Assembly (NCBI RefSeq): GCF_047495875.1
Contig: NC_092474.1
Location: 11,284,501 to 11,348,500, forward strand
Source of the DNA: Pithys albifrons albifrons
Lineage: Eukaryota > Chordata > Aves > Passeriformes > Thamnophilidae
Length of the DNA: 64,000 bases
Direction: 5' to 3'
The notes beneath the pieces were generated by a model. It made no database searches and was not told where the DNA came from. It was given only the letters and a program-made list of their open reading frames with translations. Both the position numbers and the translations under genes were made by a program. Each line of letters begins with the position of its first letter. The stretch's first letter is position 1. Shown here piece by piece: positions 29,135 through 41,300 of this stretch.

Positions 29135-32100
29135 GTCTGTGGCTGCTCCGGACTTTTTGGAACTTTTTAACCGCTTGCTGTTAAAGGACTTCAGCCCGGT
29201 TTGCAACACCCGTGGGGAAGGTTTAAGAACTCCCCCCGAAGTTTAAGAGCTTAAACTCTTATTGTCAATGTCTGAACTGCGTCAGCAAGGGCAGCAAACC
29301 CTGCAAAGGGATTTTCTCGGATCTGGGCTGAATTTGCCATCTCCTCACCCCAGCGACTCGTTAAACTTAGTAAAAGCATTGAAGAATAGCGTAAAATAAG
29401 GAACCTAAAGGATCATGGGCCAATTTTTAGCGAGTGATTCAGTTCTTACTGAACATAACATCTGTAGGGTGAAACACGCTGTGGGGGATGCACAAGAAGG
29501 AGCAAAGAAAGGAATATTATTTCCAAACCCTAAAGTTTGGGGAAAAAATTCCAAACAACCACAAAACAAGTAAAAATCTGCTTTCTTCGAGGTTTTCAAG
29601 TTGGTGAGAAAAAGTATGGCATCCTGCACTCAGAAAGCAACAGGCTCTGTTTCTGCCATGTGACACTAGGAAAAAATCTTCATACCTGTGTGGAGCTTCA
29701 GCCAAATGGAGACTTGTGATCAGATGAAGGCTGAAGTTGAGATTTTGCTCTGTCTGGCTCCTCTTGAGAGCATTTCGGTAATTAAAGTTACAAAAAGTAC
29801 TACGATGTGCTTAGAGCTTTATGAATGAGACACTTTTTCTCTGGAAGTTTTGTACTTGACTCGAACAGAGCCACATTTCCCATTTCTGGATGTCATCCTA
29901 CAAGATATAACATAGTAAAGACATAAAAAATAAAGGTGCAGTATTTTCACTGTCATAGCCATTAATTATCACTCAGCTGCATACCTGGAATATAACATGG
30001 AATGAATATCTGATGATCTATCAAAATGTCAAAAGAAAAAATTGTGTATCTTTAGGAAAGAGTAAGAAATACCAAGTCCCATCCGCCTGCCAACGTTGCC
30101 ATTAGCGCTGAGGCACAGGCTCTGTGAAGCTGTAAAATCTGATCTGTTCCTTCAAACACAGCCAGCAGGCTCAGAAAATACAGTTCACATCACACCATTT
30201 GATTGCTGTTGGAGTTGATACCACAAGGGATGGAGTCCATGGCCATCCTCTCCAGGGCCACTCACGCCCTTAACCCACGAGCACACACTTTCAGGGAACC
30301 ATTGCAATGGCTTAGAGGTTGAGTTTGCCTGCGGGTAGCTGAAACACTCACAGGTAAATAAGAACCTATTACCAGGCACGTGAATGAGAAGACCCAGCTC
30401 GCTTTGGGCAGTTCAGCCATTAATGGTGAATTTAAACCAGCGCAATAAAACCCTTCGGCAAATCAACCCCACGGGGAAGGCGCAGTTGTGTGCAGAGATC
30501 AGCCAGGGAAACTTGAACCCGGGCTGTGAGAAAAGGATGTGGATTCTCACTGTCCAGCATCAGACATTTAGTTTAAGTGCTTTTATAGAGTGATCCAGAG
30601 ACTGGCAGAGTTATCGGTCACATCAATAACCTGCACTAAATCTTCCTCTGAGGACAACGAACTGTAGGTAGAATTTGGGCTCTGTGAAGTTGGACCGTGT
30701 GAATCCCTCCCCAGGTCTTTCAAAGTCCCAGACCTAAGTAGAACCTGGGGGTCCTTGAGGGTTTCTAGAAACAGTAAAGTTTAATTGTTCAAATGAGGCT
30801 GCTAAAGGATGCTAATGGACTGCAAAGGAAGCAGAAGACAGGAAGTGGTGAGATATTCAAGGGCAATTTGTGCTAATGAGAGTCATTAAGAGGTTCTTGA
30901 GATAAAGGTTCTGTCACGAGGCAGTCAGTGTAGCTGAATTTAGTGGTTTATATAGAAGATGGGTTAAAATCCAAGAGGTGTATCCTGTTAGGACAAGACT
31001 AATTAAATTTTAAACGGCACTGACTTGTAGCCACTTACTGAGGTGATGAAAAAGGAGATAGTTTGGTTTTCCAGGCTGCAGTGACAGGGAGTAGTTACAT
31101 TCCCGAGAACCTCAGAAAGGTTCTAACTTCAAAGGGGGAACCATTGTGCTGAGACAGCTCAGCAGAAAGCTGTGAAAATGATTTAAGAGCATGAACTGAG
31201 AGTTTTAAGATGTAGTTCCATGAACAATCATAAAAATAGCCCTCCAAGAGAATGAGTCAGAGTGCCAATATTCCTGCTTACAGCCTTGCACTTCAAGCTG
31301 AACCTTGGAAAAGAAACTGCTCACTCTGCACAGAGCAGCAATTTCCCCAGGGATATGAGTAAGGCAAGATGCTGCATAAATGACTGTATTGACGGGCAAA
31401 GCAGATGGGCTGGAGACACGACAGATTCAAGATACTTTTTTAAAAGGTCTTCCCCTGGTTTCAGAGGGTGCTGTGGCTTGGCAGCAGCATTCCTGCTAAG
31501 GCAGGTGGTCTCTCCACCACACGTTGCTGTACTGCTGGTAGGACTCTCCTCAAAGGCATAGTCATGGCCCACAGCAGTTCTGGGAAGAAGTTCCAGCATC
31601 TGCACACGAGTCAAAGTCCACATAAAGATCAAAAGTGGTAATTTAATGCTCAGAGGTTGTTTGGGACTGGCATGTATGCCCAGACAACAGGATACAAGGA
31701 GCTTCCTTAAGAGTTCTCCACAGCACTAAGAACAGATTCTCTGCATATCCTGGGCACTATGAACTCTTCCCATGTGTAGAGTCACACCAGAAGGAGCTGG
31801 TGGGATCTTGTATTGGCCTGAGAGACTGCTCAGATGGGCTCAGCTTCCCCAGCTCAGCACAAGGTGAGGGAAGGATTTCCAGACCCAGTTCTTGCTGGAG
31901 AAATGTGGCCATGTGTCCCCAAACTGGCCTTACATATGGCTGTGTCTGACTAGCACAGTCAATCCCTACACAGCAGAGCTGGTGATGTTCAACAAACCTG
32001 ATTTCAGATGATGTTCTCTTCATGGCACAAATGACCACATAGGTCTTTCCCAATTTCTCTTACAGGAAAAAAAAAAAAAGAAAGAGTAACTGAAAATTTG

Positions 32101-35100
32101 TAAGAGAGTGCAGTGTGTCCAGTGGAGGAACATGAACCTGTCAGTAATGCAAGCAGTGTCTTTATAAAACTATCTGATTTCTCAGAATGGTCACACAACA
32201 GCCTGTTATTGCTTCTGTTTCTGACACTTCTGGATTATTAAGCAGAAAGAAAGGGCTATAGAAATTGTAAAGGAGACCTGTGAGCAACACTTTTGTGCTT
32301 TTCCAGAGAACAGTTTGTTCTCTGGCTAGATGATGGACTCAAGCCTTTCTGAATACAGCACACAAGGTGTTTACAGGAACTTTTCTCCACTCAGAACTAA
32401 ACACCAATTTCAGGGAAGGAGGTCACAGTAACAGTCAATGGCCATGTCAAGCTCCAAACTGAGTTCTACTTAAGCAAAATAAAACTCCTTCAAGCATTTT
32501 CCAAGATTTAGTCGTGCTTTATCCTTCCTGAAAGAACAGCACACCTCAGTACCAAGGGAAGAGAAAACTGTGAACTGGAAATCTAAAATACTCATACTGC
32601 ACCCATTGCACAATAATTTAAAGTAGTTTAAAGTTCTTCATATCGTTCATCACAAAATCTCACAATAGTAAAATCCATCCCTGTTTTCAAATGGAACAAG
32701 GAGTCCCATGGGGATCAAGTTGTGTATACACAGCAGGGCTGCTACTTCTGCCACACAGTTCAATGTTCTGACTCTCCCCTTTCCTCAGAAGGAGGATCAC
32801 CTGGACACAAGAGGCTGGAGGCCTCCCATATTCCACGAAGTAGTATTTCAGCTTCTTCTACAAGGGAAAACAAGTCCACCCTTCTCTTTTCAAAGGCAAT
32901 TTTGTACCTGGTTATTCTGGTCCTACAAAAGTGCAGGAACATCCCTGTTCTGCTGGTTGTTCATCCTCACAAGGCCATTCAGCAACACAGACTCAGAGAC
33001 CACGACTGTGGGGGAACAAAGACAGCCCTGCATTATTGGTTCTTGGGGCTGTGAGGTTATAAAGAAATCTGTGCCCCACGAGGGACACCGGAGGGAAATG
33101 ACTCCCTGGCTGTCCCCAGACAGCAATGCCAAATGAACCAGTGTCTCCAGCTTTTCCTCTTTGCAGGTCTGGTGCTAAATCAGGTCTTTATTCTGTACAT
33201 TTTGTACATTTTGGTGCCCAGATTTCCTTTGCACAGATAGGTCTTTGCTTAGAAATCTCTATTTATAGTCAACTGAGGTAAACTGTCTTCTTTCCTTCTG
33301 CCTGAACTTCAGCTGCAAACATCCTATCCACACCCTCCTCCCCCTTCTGGTTTTTGAGGCCTTAGACCCAAATACTTACATAGATTGGGGTTTTCAAGTT
33401 TTGGACCAGAACTCTGTGCTTATCTTTGAGAGAGAGGCCATATTTTTGATCCTCTATTGCAGTTAGAGTTGAACAGAAGTTACAGAGAATCCTGAAAGGG
33501 GTGAGGCATAAGACAAGAGGTGCCCTGGTTGTTATTGATCTTCAGATAATCCTGTCTAATCTTATTTGTTTGGTACCCAGGAAACTCCTTATTACAAGTA
33601 CAGAAGGTTTATGTGAGTGTGACATTCCATTCTGGCCTCAGAACAAGGAATAAAGTAATTCAGAATAAGTAACAAAAAAATAGCCTCAGTGGGGTGGGCA
33701 GTGAAAATGCTACTATTAACCAATGTAAAATTTGGATAAAAATGGAGATTATGGTAATGACCAAAACTGGTACAGCAGAGGACTAAGCAGGACTAAGAAA
33801 TGCAGGACTATTACAGGTTTAAGAAATTCAAAATTCATTGTGTTGACCCCAACACAGCTGTACCAGGAAGGTTTCCTGGCAGGCTTTGGGAAATAGCCAT
33901 TATGCTTTTGATTTGAGATGTTTTGGGATCCTTTAGTCCCTCTTCAGGTGATTATGTTGTTTGTATAGTAGAGCTTGTAGACAGAAGAAATTGTACAGGC
34001 ACACTGAAAGCACTAAACTTTCTTTATCATGCAGAGAAATGAGAAGGGAGAGATTTGGGAGGCTGCCTAAGGCTGCTGACTCTGCCTATCAGTTCAGGGA
34101 TTCAAAATGAATATTTGGATCAAATTATTTGTCAACATTATGCAAAGGAAACAGCTGCAATAAGGTGTCACAAGGACAGTTGTTCCGAACTCTGGAGAAA
34201 GTTTCTCTATGGACAGTATCACAGAATGTTCATAAATTCTATTCAGGCAGTGCCAGATAATGACAAACTAAACCCCCTTTATCCAGGAGACAGAACGAAG
34301 CTTACCTGATGGCCCTTAAACTCCAGTTGAATCAGTGATAGCCCAGCAAAGGTGTTATTCATTTATGAGGCTGGATCAGAGAGGTGCAGCTCACTGTTTT
34401 TCACACATTTTCAATATTCTCAGTTATACTTTTCCTCAGACAGGAAGCTGCTCTATGATTTAACTGAATACTGCAGTCAAGAAGTTACAAGAATAATTTG
34501 GATGGTGATTTCTTATGAAAGGCTCAGAACTTGGTAGGCTTATAAAGAAGAAGAGACTACTTGTACCCAAATGATTTCTTTTCCAGGAGAAACAGATAAC
34601 AGTCAATATCTGTGCATGACAAGTGTTGAATCAAGAGGTCTGTGTGCCCTTTAACTCTTTGCCAGAAATAAATGAGAACAGTCTTGAATCAAATACTAAA
34701 TTCATGTTGTTGGGGTTTTTTTGTCTTTTGTTGCCAACTTGCATATATTTGCATTATATTGAACTTCAAGAATTAATTCAGACCCTTCCCTAAGTCTTGC
34801 TGTCACTGTCATTTCTTCTAGAACAGAACTGGTCAGGGCACAACAGGGGCACAGCTCATTGTTCCTGCTTTTGAAGGGGACAGGGTCTGATATGTGGCAT
34901 ATCAAATAGTAGAAAGTGCAATGACTGAAAGGATTCCTGTTCCCTTCCCGAAGAATCCTGGATCAGGACTGCTCCTGCTGTTGTATTCTGAGTCAGCAGT
35001 GTCTGTGGGGCTGATGCATCACTCCCACAGGGATCAGTGTCCACTGATGGTGTAATAGGTGTTGTGAGAGAGATGCCTTCCTTAGCTCGAACATAACTTG

Positions 35101-35880
35101 GCAGTTTCCCCCCTGCAGCTGGACATTCCTGTTCCTCACTGTGCACTGCAGCTGTGGGCTGTGGCTTTGGGAGCATCAGAGATCCATGATGGGCTGTTAG
35201 CTTTGGTAAATTATTCATGGAAAATAAATATGTGACCAGGGAAACGTTCAGATAAAAATGCCAGTTTCTTTCACAGCCTGAGATTGTGTTTTCATTCACT
35301 GATAACCTTCTGAAGCACTGTCATAAATTGAAGCCACTAAACAAGCTGACTGTGCAAACTTGCTGGTGCTCAAACACATGGGAATATGTCTCTGTATGTT
35401 TTCCATGCTCTGTCCTTATCCATGGTCTCCTGGCTTCTGACCTGTCTGATTTAGTCCTATATCAGTGTTACAGGATCTGGTGCAGCAGCTCAGACAGCAA
35501 TGGGATGTGACCAGTGCCGTGGCTGATCCATACTGGGCCATGCTGGGAGCAGCCCTTGTTTCATCTCAGTGCTCCATTTCCCTGCAAATGAGTTCATGTT
35601 CTTGGAAGTTTTCCTCCTGGTGACTGGCAAGACAGGCTGCTCTAGCAGTCCTTGGTAGCACTGAAATAGCAGGATTTGTCTTACCTCACTTCAACTCTCT
35701 GAGAGCAGAGCAGAGCTCAGTCCAATTTCCTTTAGAATCCAAGTGCTGAGTTACTACGAGGGGTTTAATAGCAGGTCCCTTCTCGTTCTTATCTTTCTTT
35801 CAAACTGAATATCTCATTTTTCAGATTTCCAGCTATGAGAATTTGTTTCACACATGACTGTGCAATGCAGTGCTGTAAAT
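29135..35880. other. Intergenic, nothing recognised
   Basis: Sequence between TMEM233 and the CR1 fragment. Open frames such as 34856-35299 (minus, 147 codons) and 32708-33136 (plus, 142 codons) show no homology I can name, and their length is expected by chance in 64 kb. Confidence 0.45.
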
Positions 35881-35884
35881 TTTG

Positions 35885-36196
35885 AAGGGAAGTTGTGGCC
35901 AGCTGGGGGTTGGTCTCTTCTCCCAGGCACTCAGCAATAGGACAAGGGGGCACGATGGGCTCAAGCTCTGCCAGGGGAAATTGAAGTTGGAGAGCAGAAA
36001 AAAATTCTTTGCAGAGAGAGTGCTCAGGCATTGGAATGGGCTGCCCAGAGAGGGGGTGGATTCCCCATCCCTGGAGGTTTTTCAACTGAGCTTGGCCATG
36101 GCACTGAGTGCCATGATCTGGTAAAGGGACTGGAGTTGGACCAAGGGCTGGACTTGATGATCTCGGAGGTCTTTTCCAACCCAATCCATTCTATGA
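35885..36196 (+). mobile_element. CR1 LINE 3' fragment
   Basis: Starts AAGGGAAGTTGTGGCCAGC and runs through CAATAGGACAAGGGGG, CTGCCCAGAGAGGGGGTGGA and TTGATGATCTCGGAGGTC to CATTCTATGA. Same subfamily and orientation as 13195-13610, differing by only a few substitutions. It has a shorter 5' extent and lacks the repeated terminal TGATTCTG. Confidence 0.93.
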
Positions 36197-38195
36197 ACAT
36201 TTATTTTCTCAAAGTTCCTGAAAACATTTATAACAAATTCCTTATGTTAAGAATTTGAACAATTTTGCCAACCTGAGTGGAATTTGTATTATTAAAGAAT
36301 TTACCAACTGATTTGTACTAGCAAATAATGAAAATAAGCTGGTTTGAATATTTTTCATAAATTGAAGTTGTGAGAATGTTTCATGATTATTTAGATTATT
36401 TCATATTCTATTGATAAAGGTATTTGATGCAGACAATGAATTCAATCAGTTCTCACCCCACAGTCAGTCTGGAATCTCTTCATGGCCTCCCTGGAGCAGC
36501 TCCAGTTTCCCACAACACCAACAGGAGAACAGGAGTGTGGCTGTGCCTGTGCAGGGGCTGGGCTGGGTCACTGATGTCACTCACAGGCAGGATAAGGCTT
36601 GAACCAGAAGGTAAAATGCCCCCATCAGGGAAGGTTTGTACTGGACTCAGATCTGAACTTGTGGGATAAGCTGAATACTAATTGTTCCATGAATATTTAA
36701 TACATTTAGCACTTTTCCACTGTGTAGCATCCCAAAGGAAACATCTTTGCTTCTCTCACACACACACGTGTACTCTGCTTTCATTAAGGATTCCCAAACA
36801 CAGTAATTGGGACAGTCATCAAATCTGGATCTGGCTGATCCAGACTCCAGCTTTCCTTCACTGGGATTGCAGTGGCCTGGAGAGGACACAGCCTGGGACT
36901 CAGGTAACTGTTACATCAGGAGATCATTTAACAAGAACAGAGCAACTAAGACTGTTTCTGGCACAGAAACCCATCAGGAAATAACCTGCCTGTAAACATA
37001 ACAGGAAAGGATTCTCTTTCCAAACTTACACTTTGCCTTTATCACAATCCTAAAAAAATGTTCAGATGTATAAACTCAGTGGTAACGTCTGTCCTGTGAT
37101 ACCAAGACAAGCTGCAGAACAGACACCAACATGTCAGACTGATGAATATGCAAATATTCTGTTTTGTTTAATAATTTCAGTATTTTGTTTTTATACTTCA
37201 TGCATAAGAAAATCTGGTAACACTGTTGTGGAATTGGAGATGGCTTTTAAAAAAGTTGAACAACTTTTTAAAGTCATGTCCTGGATTCCTTTTTTAAGCC
37301 TGAAGTAATCAAGTCTATTTTTTTCACAAGACCAAAAGCTTGTTTTTCTGTCATTTTTATCTCAGCCACTCAGATTATATGGGTCACACTTCTTCCTCTT
37401 TTCCTGCAACAAATGGGAACTCTTGGACATTGTAATCTTCCCTCCACACTTTTTATGCAAAGTTTTCATTACAGAATATACATATTTCCTCTATCTCCAA
37501 CCTGCCCTACTTTGTAAGCATTGTTTGAAGAATCAGAGGTAGAAAGCAGCAGCCTTTGAAAGCTCAACATCTGCTAGAATATTCTGAAAAATGTTCTAAT
37601 GAACTCTGTGCAAGACAATGTTTGGATGACTGTTACAATAATCTGGCACTAGAAATAAATTAGAAGTTGTAGTTGTGTCAACCATGACGTGTTCTTTTAA
37701 AAATCCAGTACAATTTATGACCCAGTGACTCAATCCATCATATATAGTTGGGTGTAATTTACAATGTAGTGTACAAAAATATGGTCACCCTGATAAAAAA
37801 ACACATATAAATCACATGGAAAAGAAACAACCATTTGCCAGATAAAAAAAGGAAAGACATGTCAACAAAGAGAAAAGGTTTTTTTCAGCCTTCCCCTACT
37901 TTGGGTCTAAGTTTGCCCCTGTGAAATGCACTGCAGAACTCTAGTCAGTGATGGAAAATCAGAATCTTCAGAACTGACATTGCTAATCAGGAGTGACACC
38001 ACTAAAAACAATGCTATTTTGAGGGGCTGATGCAGCCATCAGCCCAAAGCCTGCAGGAGATCTGTGTGGCTGGAGCTTGCCAGCCCCTTTGGAAGGCATG
38101 TCCTGATGGGAAGGAGTCAGTTTGGGGGTTGTTCTGCTTTCTGCAAGAGTGAGTTTTTTCCCTTCTAGTGGAACACACTATTTCAGAATACACCC

Positions 38196-38201
38196 TTTAT
38201 T
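38196..38201 (-). terminator. Candidate poly(A) signal after CCDC60
   Basis: AATAAA on the minus strand about 40 bases past the candidate stop codon. Confidence 0.3.
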
Positions 38202-38238
38202 TCCCTTCTTGGCTGCAGAACAATCTAGGACCTGACTT

Positions 38239-38360
38239 TCAATCCACATAAGTACAAAAATAAAAGAGCCACTTACCACGACCCAGAGTCCCAGTGAGCT
38301 GTGGTGGTGCCTCTGGCCATGGGACTCTGGCTGGGTCAGTGCTGCTGCCTCCCTGCCCTC
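38239..38360 (-). CDS. CCDC60: Possible last exon of CCDC60
   Basis: Acceptor TTCATGCCATGCCAG. In the phase left by the 41023-41065 exon it reads GQGGSSTDPARVPWPEAPPQ... and stops at TGA 38239-38241. A minus-strand AATAAA follows at 38196-38201. A strong donor (GTG|gtaagt at 38276) inside it leaves open another short exon beyond. No human counterpart is known to me. Confidence 0.3.
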
Positions 38361-41300
38361 CTGGCATGGCATGAAGAGCATTCCTGGCTTCTCACCATTG
38401 AGGGGCTCCTAAACAAGCATCCTTTCTGCTTCCTGTTACCCTGATGAATAGATAAATACAACTTCAAACACGCTACAGTGGCACTGGTATGTTGGACTGT
38501 TACCCAACCACCTCAACCTTTCCCTCCCTCTCCGATTTCATCATAAAACACAAACATCAGGTAGACCAAATGCATCTATGTCCCCTTTCTGATGCTGGCC
38601 AATGATGGATGGTTAAGAAAACTACAAGGAACAGGGTGATTTCAGGGTCTTTCAGGCCCTGGTGTGTCCTCCCAGCTTCTCATGATCCACAGTTTATGAT
38701 CCAAAATTTAGGAAATTAAGGTTGGGGCATTGGAGAATTCTTCTCACCTACGTTTGGTCACATCTTTTTCTTTCTTTGATCGCTTCCTTTTGGTGGTTAG
38801 TCAGTTTTTCTGCTGGGAAGTGAATTCTTATGTTGCTGTGTGGAGACTTGAGGCAACAACCTCTTCTGATTTTACAGTCATCAACACTCCACAGGGTCAA
38901 AACAATCTTCCCACTGACCTAGATAGGAGCTGGAGCTGATCCAAAATATCCTGGGGTTTGGTAGGCTGTGTTTTTATCTTCTGCAATGCCACAACAGTGC
39001 TATTTATTAAAACTTAGCAGAAAGATTTGCTGTTATTATTGTGCAAAGCTAAATATAATTTCATCTCTTTATCATGCTGGTGTGATCTGAATTTACAAGT
39101 CAGGATAGGAGTGGGATACATAAAGCTGAAATTCCAGTTGGGAAGGTGTTCCTCAATTTCTGAATCCCCCTACAATGATGGGGCATTTCTTTACAATAAG
39201 CCAGGAAAAACAGAGATGTTTAATTTATAATCCCTATTTATAAGATGCTGCTTTTTATGTCCAATATAAAACACAGTGGGACTATTGTTGTTGATATAAT
39301 AGGATGATTGGCTTCTTTTCCATCATGGTGAAAGCTTTCCTAGGAAAAGAGAGCAGAGATGGCAATTCCAGAACCATTGCAAAGGGGACTGGAAGGGTGA
39401 ATGGAGAAAGAGGCATTACTGACTCTTCTAACTGGTGAGTTTTCCTGTTTCACTTGTCAGCCCAATACCCAAGCAATTCCCATGCAGCCTTAACTTTCTG
39501 CCCTGCTACCTGTGACACCAGGAAAATGCTCTTGTTTCAGTTTCACCTGCGGGGTGTGGGGCTTGGATGACACTGGGAACACACTGGGCAGGGGAAACAG
39601 GATCGAGAGTCTCTGAGTGCAGTGTCTGAATCCCCCAGACATCCATCCAGAGCATCAAGCAAGGGCTCAACCCAGGCTTGTGTGGCCTGGTTTGGCTAAT
39701 GGAGTTTGTGAATGGCTGGTCCACTGGCTGAAATGCAGAGGACCAGAACAGAATGGAAGGATGAACAGACAGAACACTGACCCAAGCAGCTCTACCACAT
39801 GCTCTGGTGATGTTTAGCAAGTTGCTTGGACTCTTGGTGCACCCATCTCTGTGTGTTAAGTGGGTTACTTTGAGCCTGCCTTGCAAGGGGCTACTGGAGC
39901 AGTGAGTCTAAGATTTGTTCATGGAAGCATTTGGGAGAATCCAAGGCACCTGCAGGAAAAAAACCTCAGAAGTTTAAAAAGCCCAAAGCCTATTTTACCT
40001 CAGTATGGACCCAATACCTCCTTGTTTTGTTTCAGTCCTTTAAACTGGCAGGCAAAGACCTGAGTAAGGCTGAGAAAACTGTAAGTTTGTCAAGAAACAG
40101 GAAAAGGAAAGCTGCTATTTTTCTCCAGAAGAGCTCTTTGCCACCTCAGAGTAAAAGAAGCAGATTTTTTTTTCATTAGGCTGTTGCTGGAGAAGACAAA
40201 AAGACAATCTGTTTTCTTTTTAGAGAAGAAATCCTTTGTTACTTGGTAGAAATAGGAGAGACAAGAACCACATGAAACAAAGACATACATAAGATATTTC
40301 ATAATCCCACAAAAACATTAGAGACTCCTAACACACTGGCATCCTGCACCGGGAGCTCAAAGAGCTGCTCAGACATTAGCTAATTACATTTGGCACAATC
40401 ATCTCCTCTTACATGCAGGCAGACACAGCAGGTCACATGCTTGGCTGGTACAGAGTCTGGATTTTGGACTCCAGCTGGGGACAAGCCCCTCTGCTCCTGG
40501 TTCTTACATGTAGGGAAGTGTCCCAGCCTTCCCTCTACAGTTCTCACACTGAGGAAGGACCATGACAAAGGTTCCACCCTGTGTAACCACAGTTCCAGCA
40601 GGTGCTCTCAAGCTGCTGAGTTAAGATTTGGTTTTGTTTGCCACAGGGTAAACACAAGAGCACTGACAAGGAAACAACTCAGCTTACGGTGAAATGATCC
40701 CAAAAAACTGGAGAGTTGGGGTCTCTCAAAACCCAAGGAGGGCTACAAAGAAGTTAAATAGAATACAGCAAAGAGTAGAATTGAGGTCTCAGAGGTCAGA
40801 ATGAGACTTCATCCTGCTCCTCTGGCAGAAGCACTGCCACTGAATTTTCTGGGCAGCAGGTCAGCCCTACAGAGCTTTCGGAGGGAGTTTTTTACTGGAT
40901 TTTGAGATGGAGGAAAAGCATGGAGAGAGGAAAACAGCTTCACTGCTTGTACAAAGGCTAACTTATCACTGCCACATAGAGAATGAGAAAAATGGGAGCA
41001 CAACAGAACTTTAGGATCTTACCTTTCTCTGGTGGCTGTAAGTCAAAGAAATCTGGCTCTTTTCTCTGAAAAACAGTTATCCCTTGATAATGAGGGAGGA
41101 CATAAGGCCATTAATCAATAACAGATTACACATCAGTGGTCACTGTGCTCACCTGGACCTTGAGCTGGCATCGCTTCCCCTCACTGTGCCTGAAGGACCA
41201 ACAGCATCCCCCCAGCGGGTGCTCTGGAGGCTTGGACAGGCAGGGAAGCAGCTCATTGAGATCACCAGCTTGGAAGGTCGGTGGGTCATCAATTCCATCA

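Noticed and set aside
34856..35299. 147-codon minus-strand frame between TMEM233 and CCDC60
   Set aside because: Considered as a CCDC60 exon but no alignable motif and no clear acceptor/donor pair.
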